Source: Prevotella sp. (GTDB lineage: Bacteria; Bacteroidota; Bacteroidia; Bacteroidales; Bacteroidaceae). Taken from it: a stretch of 64,000 nt of DNA. The translations under genes and the position numbers were made by a program. Below, in pieces: positions 17,603 to 25,928 of this stretch. Position 1 is the stretch's first letter. Each line of letters opens with the position of its first letter. The DNA lies in assembly GCA_017470345.1 (NCBI GenBank), contig JAFUEP010000005.1:1-64000 (forward strand), in the 5' to 3' direction. Below the pieces are notes generated by a model that saw only the letters and a list, made by a program, of their open reading frames with translations, ran no database searches and had not been told where the DNA came from.

Positions 17603-19924
17603 GTGATGATGATTATAAAAAGAGTCAGTTTGTTAGTGTGCTGTCTGGTCGTTGTCCTTGGGGCAATGGGCCAGGCAGCCTTGATGACTGCTGACCGAAA
17701 GGTCGCGGCCTTCTATCCTGAGGGCTACGACGCCACGCAGCACCAGCCGTCGCCCATCTTCGAGCACGAGCCGACGGCCATCATGCCCCTGAGCGCCGAC
17801 TGGCAGCTGCGCCCGCGCTTCGAGCAGCGCGGCGGCCACAGCGTGGCCACCATCGCGGTGGGCACGGGCGTCGACCTCTACGGCACGGGCGAGGTCACCG
17901 GCCCACTGCGCCGCAACGGCCGCAGCGTCCAGCTGTGGAACATCGACACGCCGGCCTATGGCGTCGACGGCGGCTCGCATCTCTATCAGAGCCATCCCTG
18001 GGTGATGGGCCTCCGACCCGACGGCACCGCCTTCGGCATCATTGCTGACAACACGTGGCGCTCGGCCATCGACTGCCGCGACGAGGAGGTCGTCTTCACC
18101 AGCGACGGACCCGCCTTCCGCGTCGTCATCATCGAGAGCGACGGTCCGCAGCAGCTCATGGCCGAACTGACCCGACTGACCGGCCACATGGAGCTGCCCC
18201 CGCTCTGGGCCCTGGGCTATCAGCAGTGCCGCTTCTCCTATCAGCCCGACGCACGTGTCCGCGAGATTGCCGACACGCTGCGCCTGCTGCGCATCCCCTC
18301 CGACGTCATCTGGATGGACATCGACTACATGGACAGCTACAAAATATTTACCTTCTCGCCAAAAGAATTCCCTCAACCAGCACAACTCAACGACTATCTG
18401 CACCGGCAGAACTTCAAGGCTGTCTACATGATCGACCCGGGCGTCAAGGCCGAGCAGGGCTACTTCGTCGACGACCAGGGCACGGCCGGCGACTACTGGG
18501 TGAAGGACCGCGACGGACGGCCCTACGTGGGCAACGTATGGCCCGGCCCCTGCCACTTCCCCGACTTCACCCGTCCCGAGGTGCGCCACTGGTGGGCCAC
18601 CTTATATAAAGACTTCATGGCCACGGGCATCGACGGCGTATGGAACGACATGAACGAGCCCTCCGTCTTCGGCGGGCCCGGCGGCACCATGCCGGTGGAC
18701 AACCGGCACGGAAGTGAGAAGTGGGAAGTGAGAAGTGAGAAGTATAATTACATGAATACCTCTGACAACTCTGCCGGCAAAACTAATAATACTTCTCACC
18801 TCTCACCTCTCACCTCTCACTTGAGATTCCACAACGTCTACGGCCTCAACATGGTGCGGGCCAGCCGCGACGGACTGCTGCTGGCCAACCCGCAGAAGCG
18901 GCCGTTCATCCTCTCGCGCAGCAACTTCCTCGGCGGCCACCGCTATGCCGCCACGTGGACCGGCGACAACCTCTCGTCGTGGGACCAGATGTGGCTCAGC
19001 ATCCCCATGACGCTGACCCTCGGACTCTCCGGACAGCCCTTCAACGGACCCGACATTGGCGGCTTCTGCGAGAGCGCCAATGCCGACCTGCTGGCCCACT
19101 GGACGGCCATGGGCGTCTTCTTCCCCTTCGTCCGCAACCACACGATCAAGGGCTCGGCCAACCAGGAGCCCTGGGCCTTCGGCGACGAGGTGTTGCAGGT
19201 CTGCCGCACGGCTATCGAGCGCCGCTATCGCCTTCTGCCCTACATCTACACGCTCTTCCGCGAGGCCTCGCTTGACGGCATGCCCGTCATGCGCCCCCTC
19301 TTCATGGCCGACCCGAAGGACCTCTCCCTCCGCCGCGAGGACCGCGCCTTCCTGCTAGGAGGAGACCTTATGGTAGCCCCAAAAGCCCAAACCCCAGGAG
19401 CCCCCCTTTCGCCCCCCGAGGGGGGCACGATAGCTTCAGGCGTTAATACGCTTCAGAAGAAATGGACCCCAATCACCTCCGCCCTCAAGACTATAGAAGC
19501 CCCCTCGGGGGCCGTAGGGGGGGCTTTGGGGGCTTCGCCTTTGGGGGCTTCGTCCTCGGCTCATCCTTTGCTCCTCCAGCGTCCGGGCTCCATTATCCCC
19601 ATGGCCCAGCTGGCCCAGTCGACGGCTGAGCTGCGCACCGACTCGCTGACGCTGCTCGTCGTGCTCGACGCCGACGGACAGGCCACGGGCCAGCTCTACG
19701 AGGACGAGGGCGACGGCTTCGGCTATCGTGCGGGCAACTACCGCCAGAGCCGCCTCGAGGCCTCGCTCGCCGGGCGCCAGCTGACGGTCAGCCTCCGCCA
19801 CGCCGACGGCCACATGCCGGCCCCCGCCCAGCGCTGGCTGCGCATCGCCTGCATCCGCGGCGGCCGCGCCCAGTTCTCCGCCTGGCAGCAGGGCGACGTG
19901 GCCACGATGAAACTCAGGAAATAA
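17603..19924 (+). CDS. GH31 alpha-glucosidase with two repeat-derived insertions
   Basis: The product (773 residues from the first ATG) has a signal peptide and a GH31 barrel. The nucleophile is Asp349 in DGVWNDMNEPSVF, the acid/base Asp455 in WTGDNLSSW, and NHTIKGSANQEPW is present. This fits the alpha-glucosidase / glucosidase II branch and differs clearly from the first GH31 protein. Two stretches look foreign. Residues about 370-407 are encoded by a GTGAGAAGT / ACTTCTCAC inverted repeat (18711-18823). Residues about 596-655, between LMVAPK and LLLQRPGSIIPM, are encoded by G/C-rich repeats (19387-19562). Both keep the frame, so the gene is probably functional, but with extra loops. The first lies directly after the nucleophile loop. 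Confidence 0.9.
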   Translation: MMMIIKRVSLLVCCLVVVLGAMGQAALMTADRKVAAFYPEGYDATQHQPSPIFEHEPTAIMPLSADWQLRPRFEQRGGHSVATIAVGTGVDLYGTGEVTGPLRRNGRSVQLWNIDTPAYGVDGGSHLYQSHPWVMGLRPDGTAFGIIADNTWRSAIDCRDEEVVFTSDGPAFRVVIIESDGPQQLMAELTRLTGHMELPPLWALGYQQCRFSYQPDARVREIADTLRLLRIPSDVIWMDIDYMDSYKIFTFSPKEFPQPAQLNDYLHRQNFKAVYMIDPGVKAEQGYFVDDQGTAGDYWVKDRDGRPYVGNVWPGPCHFPDFTRPEVRHWWATLYKDFMATGIDGVWNDMNEPSVFGGPGGTMPVDNRHGSEKWEVRSEKYNYMNTSDNSAGKTNNTSHLSPLTSHLRFHNVYGLNMVRASRDGLLLANPQKRPFILSRSNFLGGHRYAATWTGDNLSSWDQMWLSIPMTLTLGLSGQPFNGPDIGGFCESANADLLAHWTAMGVFFPFVRNHTIKGSANQEPWAFGDEVLQVCRTAIERRYRLLPYIYTLFREASLDGMPVMRPLFMADPKDLSLRREDRAFLLGGDLMVAPKAQTPGAPLSPPEGGTIASGVNTLQKKWTPITSALKTIEAPSGAVGGALGASPLGASSSAHPLLLQRPGSIIPMAQLAQSTAELRTDSLTLLVVLDADGQATGQLYEDEGDGFGYRAGNYRQSRLEASLAGRQLTVSLRHADGHMPAPAQRWLRIACIRGGRAQFSAWQQGDVATMKLRK
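18711..18823. repeat. In-frame inverted repeat inside the second GH31 gene
   Basis: The left arm (18711-18744) is made of AGTGAGAAGT units; the right arm (18790-18823) is made of ACTTCTCACC and CTCACCT units, complementary to it. The arms flank a 45-bp AT-rich loop. The segment is translated without a stop as Ser/Glu/Lys-rich and then Ser/His/Leu-rich residues. Confidence 0.88.
19387..19562. repeat. In-frame G/C-rich repeats inside the second GH31 gene
   Basis: Words AGCCCCCCTTT, CCCCCCGAGGGGGG, CCCCTCGGGGG and AGGGGGGGCTTTGGGGGCTT form two facing hairpin-prone blocks (19396-19428 and 19497-19552) around a 70-bp unique segment. They match the intergenic CCCTCCCC repeat family. Confidence 0.8.
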
Positions 19925-19968
19925 AATTTTATCATAACCCTAACCATTAACTAAATTATCAAAAGCGT

Positions 19969-22900
19969 ATGAAAAGAATGTTAGCAATGATGGCCCTCTC
20001 AGCCCTTGCCCTCACGGCAAGCGCCGAGGACCACTATCTCGTTGGCGGATGCACCCCCAGCGGATGGACAAGCGGCGAGTGGGAACGCTCGGCCGTGGCT
20101 ATGGTCAACGTCGCTCCGGACACATGGATCTGGACAGGTAAGCTCACCGTGGGCGAAGGCGACAACGGCCGCTTCAAGATTCCCGACAGCGCCGGCGGCT
20201 GGGACGGCTACTGGGCTCCCGAGCAGGACTGCCTGCTCACTGACGAGTGGACCGACCTGTCGGAGAGCGGCGACGGCGACTTCAAGTATCGCGTGGCCGA
20301 GGAGGGCATCTACAAGGTGACGCTCAACACCTCGACACTCAAGATCAAGGCCGAGAAGCTCACCGAGCCCCAGAAGGACGGCGACTATTACCTGCTCTCG
20401 ACCGTGGCCGACTACTACTGGTGGGCCGGCTTCACCACGTCGGACAACCAGACGTCGAAGGCCCGCCTGACGGCCAACCTCGACTTCGCGGCCGACGGCT
20501 TCTTCCCCCTCTCGTGCGACCACTATAAGTTCAAGGGCGAGCTCGACGGACAGGGCCACACCCTCGACGGCATGACCATCCTGGGCACTAACAACAACGT
20601 GGCCCTCGTGCGCTATGCCAGCGACGGCGCCTACATCCACGACCTCGTCGTCGGCCCCAACAGCTCGTTCACCGGCAGCGCCAAGATCGGCGGCATCGTC
20701 GGCTTCGCTCGCGACGGCGGCGAGGTGCGCCTCTCGAGGGTCGTCAACATGGCCACCGTCCGCTCCGTCGGCACCAGCGACGCCAATGCAGCCGGATTCG
20801 TAGGCTGCGCCGTCGACGGCACCAAGATCACGGCCACCGACTGCGCCAACATGGGTGCCGTCAGCGGACAGGACGGTCAGTGCGGCGCCTTCGCCGGATG
20901 GACCCAGAACGGCACGACGTTCACCAACTGCTACAACAGCGGCGCCATCAGCAACATCGACGGCACCTCGCAGCTCTATCGCAACAGCGGCGCCGTCACC
21001 GCCACCAACACCTACGACGTGACCGCCGTGGGCAACCAGGGCATCAAGCTCGACGCCGCCACGCTCTCCTCCGGCGAGCTCTGCTACAAGCTCAACGGCG
21101 ACCAGAGCACCATCGCATGGTATCAGAAGATCGGCACCGACGACTATCCCCTGCCCTTCGGCACTGACCAGGTCTATGCCAACGGCGAGCTGCTCTGCGA
21201 CGGCTCCAGCGCCGGCGGCGACCTGACCTACAGCAACTCGGCCACCTCCGTCCTGCCTCCTCACAGCTTCGCCGAGGGCTTCTGCACGGTCTGCGGCACG
21301 CTCGACACCAACTTCCTCACGGCCGACGCCGAGGGATTCTATGACATCGCCACGGCCAACGAGCTGAAGTGGTTCGCAGCCATCGTCGCACAGGTCAACC
21401 AGAGCGCCAGCGCCCGGCTGACGGCTGACATCGACTACACCGCCCACAAGCAGGGATTCATCGGCATCAGCCAGTCGACGCCCTTCCGCGGCACCTTCGA
21501 CGGACAGGGTCACACGCTGACCATCGACATCGTCAACACCGACCTCAGCCGCACCGGACTCTTTGCCTACATCAACGCAGCCACCATCCGCAACCTCATC
21601 GTCGAGGGCAGCGCCACGTCGGCCGGCAACAACTGCGTCGGCGGACTCGGCGGACGCTCCGACGGCAACGGCACGCTCATCGAGAACGTCGTCGTCAGGA
21701 CAGACGTCAGCTACACCGGCTCCAACGGCGACGCCACCTGCGGCGGATTCTTTGCCAACATGGAGGCCAGCATCACCATGCGCAACTGCGCCTTCTACGG
21801 CTCCATCAACTCGGGCACGGCCGAGGGCAACGGCGGACTCATCGGATGGGCCGGCGGCGGAGCCAGCATCAAGATCGAGAACTGTCTGGTCGCTGCCACG
21901 GCCTACACCCAGAACGGCAACAGCGCCGACCTGGCACGCAACAACCCCGCCGTGACCAACAGCTACAAGGTCTCTGCCGACGACCCGCGGCTGGCCAGCG
22001 GCGAGATGGCCTACATCCTCAACGGACAGGTCAGCCCCGGCACATCATGGTATCAGCTCCTCGGCACCGACGAGGCTCCCCTGCCCTTCGCCAAGGAAGG
22101 CGCCGCCGTCTACGCCCAGGGCACCGTCGAGTGCGACGGCATCACGCCCGTCGAAGGCTCCACGCTGACCTTCTCGAACAGCGAGGGCGCACCCACACAG
22201 CGTCCCCACACCTACGTCGACGGCATCTGCTCGAAGTGCGGCACGCCCTACTTCAACTATGTCGTGGCCAAGGACGGATGGTATGAGTTCTCCAACGCCA
22301 AGCAGCTCGTTTGGTTCGCTGCCATGGTCAACAAGCTGGGCCAGACCAAGCGCAACGTCCGACTGACCTCCGACATCGACTTCGACGGCCGCGAGTTCCA
22401 CGGCATCGGCACGCCCGAGAACCCCTTCGTCACCACCTTCGACGGACAGGGCCACATCATCCGCAACCTCATCCTCGACAACCAGGACAACGACCGTCCC
22501 GCAGGATTCATCAATGAGGCTCGCGAGGGCGCCGTCGTCAAGAACATGACCATGGACGCCTCCTGCTACTTCGTCGGCCACCACTACGTGGGCGCCTTCA
22601 TCGGCCACGTCGAGGGCAACGGCGAGATCCTGCTCGAGCAGCTCGGCAACGAGGCCGACGTCGAGGCATGGAACCAGAACGCAGGCGGCATCGTAGGCTG
22701 CAACACGTCGGGCGAGCTGAAGCTCCGACTGACCAACTGCTACAACACCGCCATCATCACCGGCAACAACGAGTGCGGCGGCATCAGCGGATGGCTCGGC
22801 AACAAGGCTGAGACAACCAACTGCTACAACATGGGCGAGGTCATCGGCGAAGGCAGCGAGTCGTTCGCACGCGGCAACGACATCCAGGTCGTGAACTGCT

Positions 22901-23193
22901 TTGACCCCGTCACCAACTGGCCCGCACTGCCCGCATCGCCCATCGAGGACTTCACCAACGGCACCATCTATCAGCTCCTGGCCGAGGCCGCTCCCGGCAT
23001 CTGGTATCTCAGCGCCGAGGAAGGCGGTCACCCCGTCCTCTACGAGACCGAGTGGACCCCCACCGGCATCCAGAGCCTCAACGTCCAGCCCGCCGAGACA
23101 GCCGCCCGCATCTACAACCTCAACGGTCAGCAGGTGCAGGCTCCGCGCCGCGGTCTCTACATCCAGAACGGCCGCAAGTTCGTAGTCAAGTAA
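19969..23193 (+). CDS. SusE-type binding domain fused to GLUG repeats, surface protein
   Basis: The 1074-residue protein has a signal peptide (1-19). Next is a SusE/SusF-like beta domain (about 22-135: LVGGCTPSGWTSGEW, WIWTGKLTVGEGDNGRFKIP), then three GLUG-type beta-helix blocks (about 140-430, 445-745 and 760-1035). Cys-pair linkers lie between blocks (GFCTVCGT, Cys439/442; GICSKCGTP, Cys754/757), and a C-terminal tail (YNLNGQQVQAPRRGLYIQNG) resembles that of the first GLUG protein. It is probably outer-membrane associated and glycan-binding, inferred from the N-terminal domain and from its position next to GH31. The gap to the GH31 gene is 44 bp, so they are co-transcribed. The GLUG assignment is sure; the ligand is unknown. 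Confidence 0.87.
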   Translation: MKRMLAMMALSALALTASAEDHYLVGGCTPSGWTSGEWERSAVAMVNVAPDTWIWTGKLTVGEGDNGRFKIPDSAGGWDGYWAPEQDCLLTDEWTDLSESGDGDFKYRVAEEGIYKVTLNTSTLKIKAEKLTEPQKDGDYYLLSTVADYYWWAGFTTSDNQTSKARLTANLDFAADGFFPLSCDHYKFKGELDGQGHTLDGMTILGTNNNVALVRYASDGAYIHDLVVGPNSSFTGSAKIGGIVGFARDGGEVRLSRVVNMATVRSVGTSDANAAGFVGCAVDGTKITATDCANMGAVSGQDGQCGAFAGWTQNGTTFTNCYNSGAISNIDGTSQLYRNSGAVTATNTYDVTAVGNQGIKLDAATLSSGELCYKLNGDQSTIAWYQKIGTDDYPLPFGTDQVYANGELLCDGSSAGGDLTYSNSATSVLPPHSFAEGFCTVCGTLDTNFLTADAEGFYDIATANELKWFAAIVAQVNQSASARLTADIDYTAHKQGFIGISQSTPFRGTFDGQGHTLTIDIVNTDLSRTGLFAYINAATIRNLIVEGSATSAGNNCVGGLGGRSDGNGTLIENVVVRTDVSYTGSNGDATCGGFFANMEASITMRNCAFYGSINSGTAEGNGGLIGWAGGGASIKIENCLVAATAYTQNGNSADLARNNPAVTNSYKVSADDPRLASGEMAYILNGQVSPGTSWYQLLGTDEAPLPFAKEGAAVYAQGTVECDGITPVEGSTLTFSNSEGAPTQRPHTYVDGICSKCGTPYFNYVVAKDGWYEFSNAKQLVWFAAMVNKLGQTKRNVRLTSDIDFDGREFHGIGTPENPFVTTFDGQGHIIRNLILDNQDNDRPAGFINEAREGAVVKNMTMDASCYFVGHHYVGAFIGHVEGNGEILLEQLGNEADVEAWNQNAGGIVGCNTSGELKLRLTNCYNTAIITGNNECGGISGWLGNKAETTNCYNMGEVIGEGSESFARGNDIQVVNCFDPVTNWPALPASPIEDFTNGTIYQLLAEAAPGIWYLSAEEGGHPVLYETEWTPTGIQSLNVQPAETAARIYNLNGQQVQAPRRGLYIQNGRKFVVK

Positions 23194-23227
23194 AAATCTT
23201 AACAAACTTTATTATCTTCTATTCCCA

Positions 23228-23312
23228 GGCGGTGCTTCTCGGTGAGAGAAGTGCCGCTTTTTGCATCGAGAAGCGGTCCTTTTCGACCCGAAAAGCACCG
23301 CTTCTTTTGCTA
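23228..23312. repeat. 22-bp tandem repeat cluster B with inverted end
   Basis: Units GCGGTGCTTCTCGGTGAG, AGAAGTGCCGCTTTTTGC(ATCG) and AGAAGCGGTCCTTTTCGA(CCCG) are in 22-bp register, followed by the inverted half-unit AAAAGCACCGCTTCTTTT. Confidence 0.88.
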
Positions 23313-23438
23313 TTGTCATTTGCGGACTGAATCTTTTTAATCGAATAGCTTGGAAAAATGTTGACAAGACGAACCCTCGCCAACGGCTTTCGGAAAAGGT
23401 TCTGGCAAAAAAATGAGTGGCATTTCATTTTTTTTTCG

Positions 23439-23529
23439 TAACTTTGCGCTCTGCGAGCGCGAACTTACTCCGTCTCGGAAAAAACAAACCAGTTTGTTTT
23501 TGTTTTTCGCTCGACTTTTCGTAACTTTG
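23439..23529 (+). promoter_or_regulatory. Tandem promoter cores upstream of the lacI-type gene
   Basis: Two TTTTCGTAACTTTGC boxes lie 83 bp apart. The downstream core (23522-23529) is 30 bp before the ATG. A hairpin (GCGCTCTGCGAGCGC) follows the first core, and the facing words AACAAACC / GTTTGTTTTTG lie before the second. Confidence 0.7.
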
Positions 23530-23559
23530 CCGTCAGAAACCAATAACACCGCAAGCAGC

Positions 23560-24591
23560 ATGAGCAACCAACGCCGCACCTCACTGAAGGATCTCGCCCG
23601 AGAGCTGGGTGTCAGCATCGCCACCGTCAGCCGCGCACTCCACGGCAGCCCCGAGATCGGGGCCGAGATGCGACGCAAGGCGAAAGCGCTGGCCGAGAAG
23701 ATGAACTACAGGCCCAACCCCTTCGCACAGAGCCTGCGCAAGGAGGGGCCGAGGGTCATCGGGGTGGTCGTCCCCAACCTCGTCACCCACTACTACGCGG
23801 CCGTGCTCGACGGCATCGAGATCGAGGCGGCCCGCGCCGGCTACAGCATCATCAGCGCCAACAGCCACGAGTCGACCCTCCTCGAGGCCCGCGCGCTCGA
23901 CAACTTCAACAGCCTCCACGTCGAGGGCATCATCGCATGTCTGGCCCAGGACACCACTGACTATACGCACTTCGAGCAGATCCGGGGCATGGGCATACCC
24001 ATGGTCCTCTTCGGCCGGACATGTCTCAAAGAGCTCATCTCCAGCGTCACCGCCAACGGCGACGAGGCGGCGCAGCAAGCCACGCAGCATCTCATCGACA
24101 CCGGCTCGCGCCGCATCGCCTTCATCGGCGGACCTAACCATCTCGACATGGTGCGCCGGCGCAAGCACGGCTATCTCGAGGCCCTCCGCAACAACGGCAT
24201 CGCCATCGACCGCAACATGGTCGTCTGCGACCGCATCGACTACGACGTCGCTCGCCACAATGTTGCCGAGCTCCTCGCCCGGCCCGACCGGCCCGACGCG
24301 CTGCTGACCTTCAACGACATCATCACCTTCGCCGCCTTCACAGCCGTCAAGCAGTCAGACCTGAGCATTCCCGACGACGTCGCCATCATCGGGTTCACCG
24401 ACGACGAGCATGCCTGCTACGTCACGCCGCAGCTCTCTGCCATCGAAGACCAGTCGAGCCTCATGGGCGAGCGCGCATGCCATCTGCTGCTGCGTCAGAT
24501 CAACGGCGACGCCCGCGTCAGCCACGAGATTGTCCCCCAGCGCATCGTCATCCGCCAGACGTCGGCCAAGCACAGCCCGTCGCCCGAATAA
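23560..24591 (+). CDS. LacI family transcriptional regulator
   Basis: Translation from ATG 23560 gives 343 residues starting MSNQRRTSLKDLARELGVSI; the reading frame extends upstream but through the promoter. The N-terminal LacI helix-turn-helix (SLKDLARELGVSIATVSRAL, residues about 8-27) and the hinge region (NPFAQSLRKEG) are followed by a periplasmic-binding-protein-like effector domain (VIGVVVPNL, RIAFIGGP, AIIGFTDD). It probably represses or activates the glycan locus upstream in response to a sugar. It follows that locus on the same strand but has its own promoters. Ligand unknown. Confidence 0.93.
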   Translation: MSNQRRTSLKDLARELGVSIATVSRALHGSPEIGAEMRRKAKALAEKMNYRPNPFAQSLRKEGPRVIGVVVPNLVTHYYAAVLDGIEIEAARAGYSIISANSHESTLLEARALDNFNSLHVEGIIACLAQDTTDYTHFEQIRGMGIPMVLFGRTCLKELISSVTANGDEAAQQATQHLIDTGSRRIAFIGGPNHLDMVRRRKHGYLEALRNNGIAIDRNMVVCDRIDYDVARHNVAELLARPDRPDALLTFNDIITFAAFTAVKQSDLSIPDDVAIIGFTDDEHACYVTPQLSAIEDQSSLMGERACHLLLRQINGDARVSHEIVPQRIVIRQTSAKHSPSPE

Positions 24592-24643
24592 AGAAACCAG
24601 TGTGTCGCGCGATTCCGTCGCGCGATGATCGAAAAAAAGTGTC

Positions 24644-25330
24644 ATGGAGATTCATCCTATTGCTTACTTCCGCTCGCCACTGACGTCGAAGTTCGGCTTG
24701 CCCCGGCAGAGTGGCGTCGCGAACGACCTCACGGGCCGGGTCGTCCTCGAGCCTGACTATCGGCGGGCCGAGGCCGTCAGGGGGCTCGACCGCTTCGACT
24801 ACGTCTGGCTCATCTGGGAGTTCTCGGCCAACAAGGCGACGACGGCAGCCGAGCACCTCACCGTCCGCCCGCCACGACTGGGAGGCAACGAGCGCATCGG
24901 CGTCTTCGCTTCCCGCTCACCCTTCAGGCCCAACCGTCTGGGACTCTCGTGCGTGCGTCTGCGCCATATTGATATGGAGGGGCCGGAAGCACCCGCCCTG
25001 ATCGTCGAGGGTGCCGACCTGATGGACCTGACGCCCATCTACGACATCAAGCCCTACGTGGCCTATGCCGACAGCCGGCCCCAGGCACGCAGCGGCTTCG
25101 TCGACGATCACGCGTGGCAGCGCCTGGAGGTCAGCATTCCTGAGCAAATGGCAGAAATGTTCACGGCCGAGGAGCTGCGCGCACTGAGGGAGGTGCTGGC
25201 CGAAGATCCGCGCCCCCCCTTCCATCACGACGACAGCCGCGTCTACGGCATGCCCTTCGCCCGTCGCGACGTCCGCTTCCGCGTAGGCCCTGACGGGGTG
25301 CTGCGCGTCGTCGAAGTCAATACCCTCTGA
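24644..25330 (+). CDS. trmO: tRNA (N6-threonylcarbamoyladenosine(37)-N6)-methyltransferase TrmO
   Basis: The 228-residue cytoplasmic protein belongs to the TsaA/TrmO family, which uses S-adenosylmethionine to methylate t6A37 of certain tRNAs. Motifs visible are HPIAYFRSPLTSKFGLPRQS, DYVWLIWEFS, GVFASRSPFRPNRLGLSCVR and DLTPIYDIKPYVAYAD, all family hallmarks. The length is typical of the short bacterial form. It starts 52 bp after the LacI-type gene and may be read from the same transcript. ATTGTACATTATTCAT repeats lie directly after the stop codon. Confidence 0.93.
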   Translation: MEIHPIAYFRSPLTSKFGLPRQSGVANDLTGRVVLEPDYRRAEAVRGLDRFDYVWLIWEFSANKATTAAEHLTVRPPRLGGNERIGVFASRSPFRPNRLGLSCVRLRHIDMEGPEAPALIVEGADLMDLTPIYDIKPYVAYADSRPQARSGFVDDHAWQRLEVSIPEQMAEMFTAEELRALREVLAEDPRPPFHHDDSRVYGMPFARRDVRFRVGPDGVLRVVEVNTL

Positions 25331-25366
25331 AATTATTCATTGTACATTATTCATCGTACATTATTC
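25331..25366. repeat. TTCATTGTACATTATTCAT repeat between trmO and the DUF4230 gene
   Basis: The short convergent gap consists almost entirely of ATTCAT(T/C)GTACATT units, the family seen again at 47586-47619, 47847-47882, 58871-58899 and 58981-59066. Confidence 0.8.
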
Positions 25367-25928
25367 TGACGTTCCGGAACCCCATGGCGTGCAGCAGCTT
25401 GCGCATCTCCGACTCGGCATTGCTGCGCGCCGTGGCCATGTTCTCTGGCGTCAGGGCGTGAGCCTTCATCTGGCGGCGAGCCTTCTGGTAGAGGGCCTCG
25501 CGGTCGGCCGCCGACCATCGGCCTGACTCGTGGAAGGCACGCGTCAGACCGTCGTCAATGAAATCCTCGTCGAGCAGACCGACGGGCGGCAGGGTGATGA
25601 CAAGCGTGTCGGCCTGTCGGCGGACGGCGCTGTCCGCGAGCTGGCTCATGTCGATGCCCAGGCGAAGCGTGCCGTAGTAGATGCGCACGAGGTGGTCGTC
25701 GGTGAAGAAGCCCTCGCGGGTGGTGTCGACGAGCTCCTCGTCGCTCACGGCGAGAAACTCCCACTGCCCGATGTCGCGGATGCTCTCAATCTGGGCGGGG
25801 GTCATGTCGAGCCGCGCCTCACGCTCCATGCGCAGGCGGGGCAGTGCGCGCCAGGTCCACCACAGTGCGGCGGCGACGATCAGCAGGCTGACGAGGCAGC
25901 CTGTCTGCAGACAACTCTTATTGCTCAT
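25347..25928 (-). CDS. DUF4230 domain-containing protein (second of pair)
   Basis: The 193-residue protein has an N-terminal membrane anchor (about residues 9-28, TGCLVSLLIVAAALWWTW) and a DUF4230 domain typical of Bacteroidetes (DDHLVRIYYGTLRLGIDMSQ, ADTLVITLPPVGLLDEDFI). It overlaps the end of the upstream DUF4230 gene by 11 bases, so translation is probably coupled. Function unknown; the anchor implies an envelope location. Confidence 0.82.
   Translation of the reverse strand: MSNKSCLQTGCLVSLLIVAAALWWTWRALPRLRMEREARLDMTPAQIESIRDIGQWEFLAVSDEELVDTTREGFFTDDHLVRIYYGTLRLGIDMSQLADSAVRRQADTLVITLPPVGLLDEDFIDDGLTRAFHESGRWSAADREALYQKARRQMKAHALTPENMATARSNAESEMRKLLHAMGFRNVRIMYDE

Larger units (their letters stand above)
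23194..23559. other. Intergenic region: 22-bp repeat cluster B and tandem promoter module
   Basis: This 366-bp stretch has no gene. It contains the second cluster of the 22-bp repeat (23228-23312) and two promoter cores TAACTTTG at 23439-23446 and 23522-23529. The DNA between the cores resembles the leader of coaD (27492-27572). Confidence 0.8.

Noticed and set aside
18711..19562. Second GH31 gene as a pseudogene
   Set aside because: Both insertions keep the frame, the catalytic Asp residues are present, and the C-terminus is intact.
23413..23559. Longer start for the LacI-type gene
   Set aside because: It would cover two promoter cores and add residues that do not belong to the LacI DNA-binding domain.
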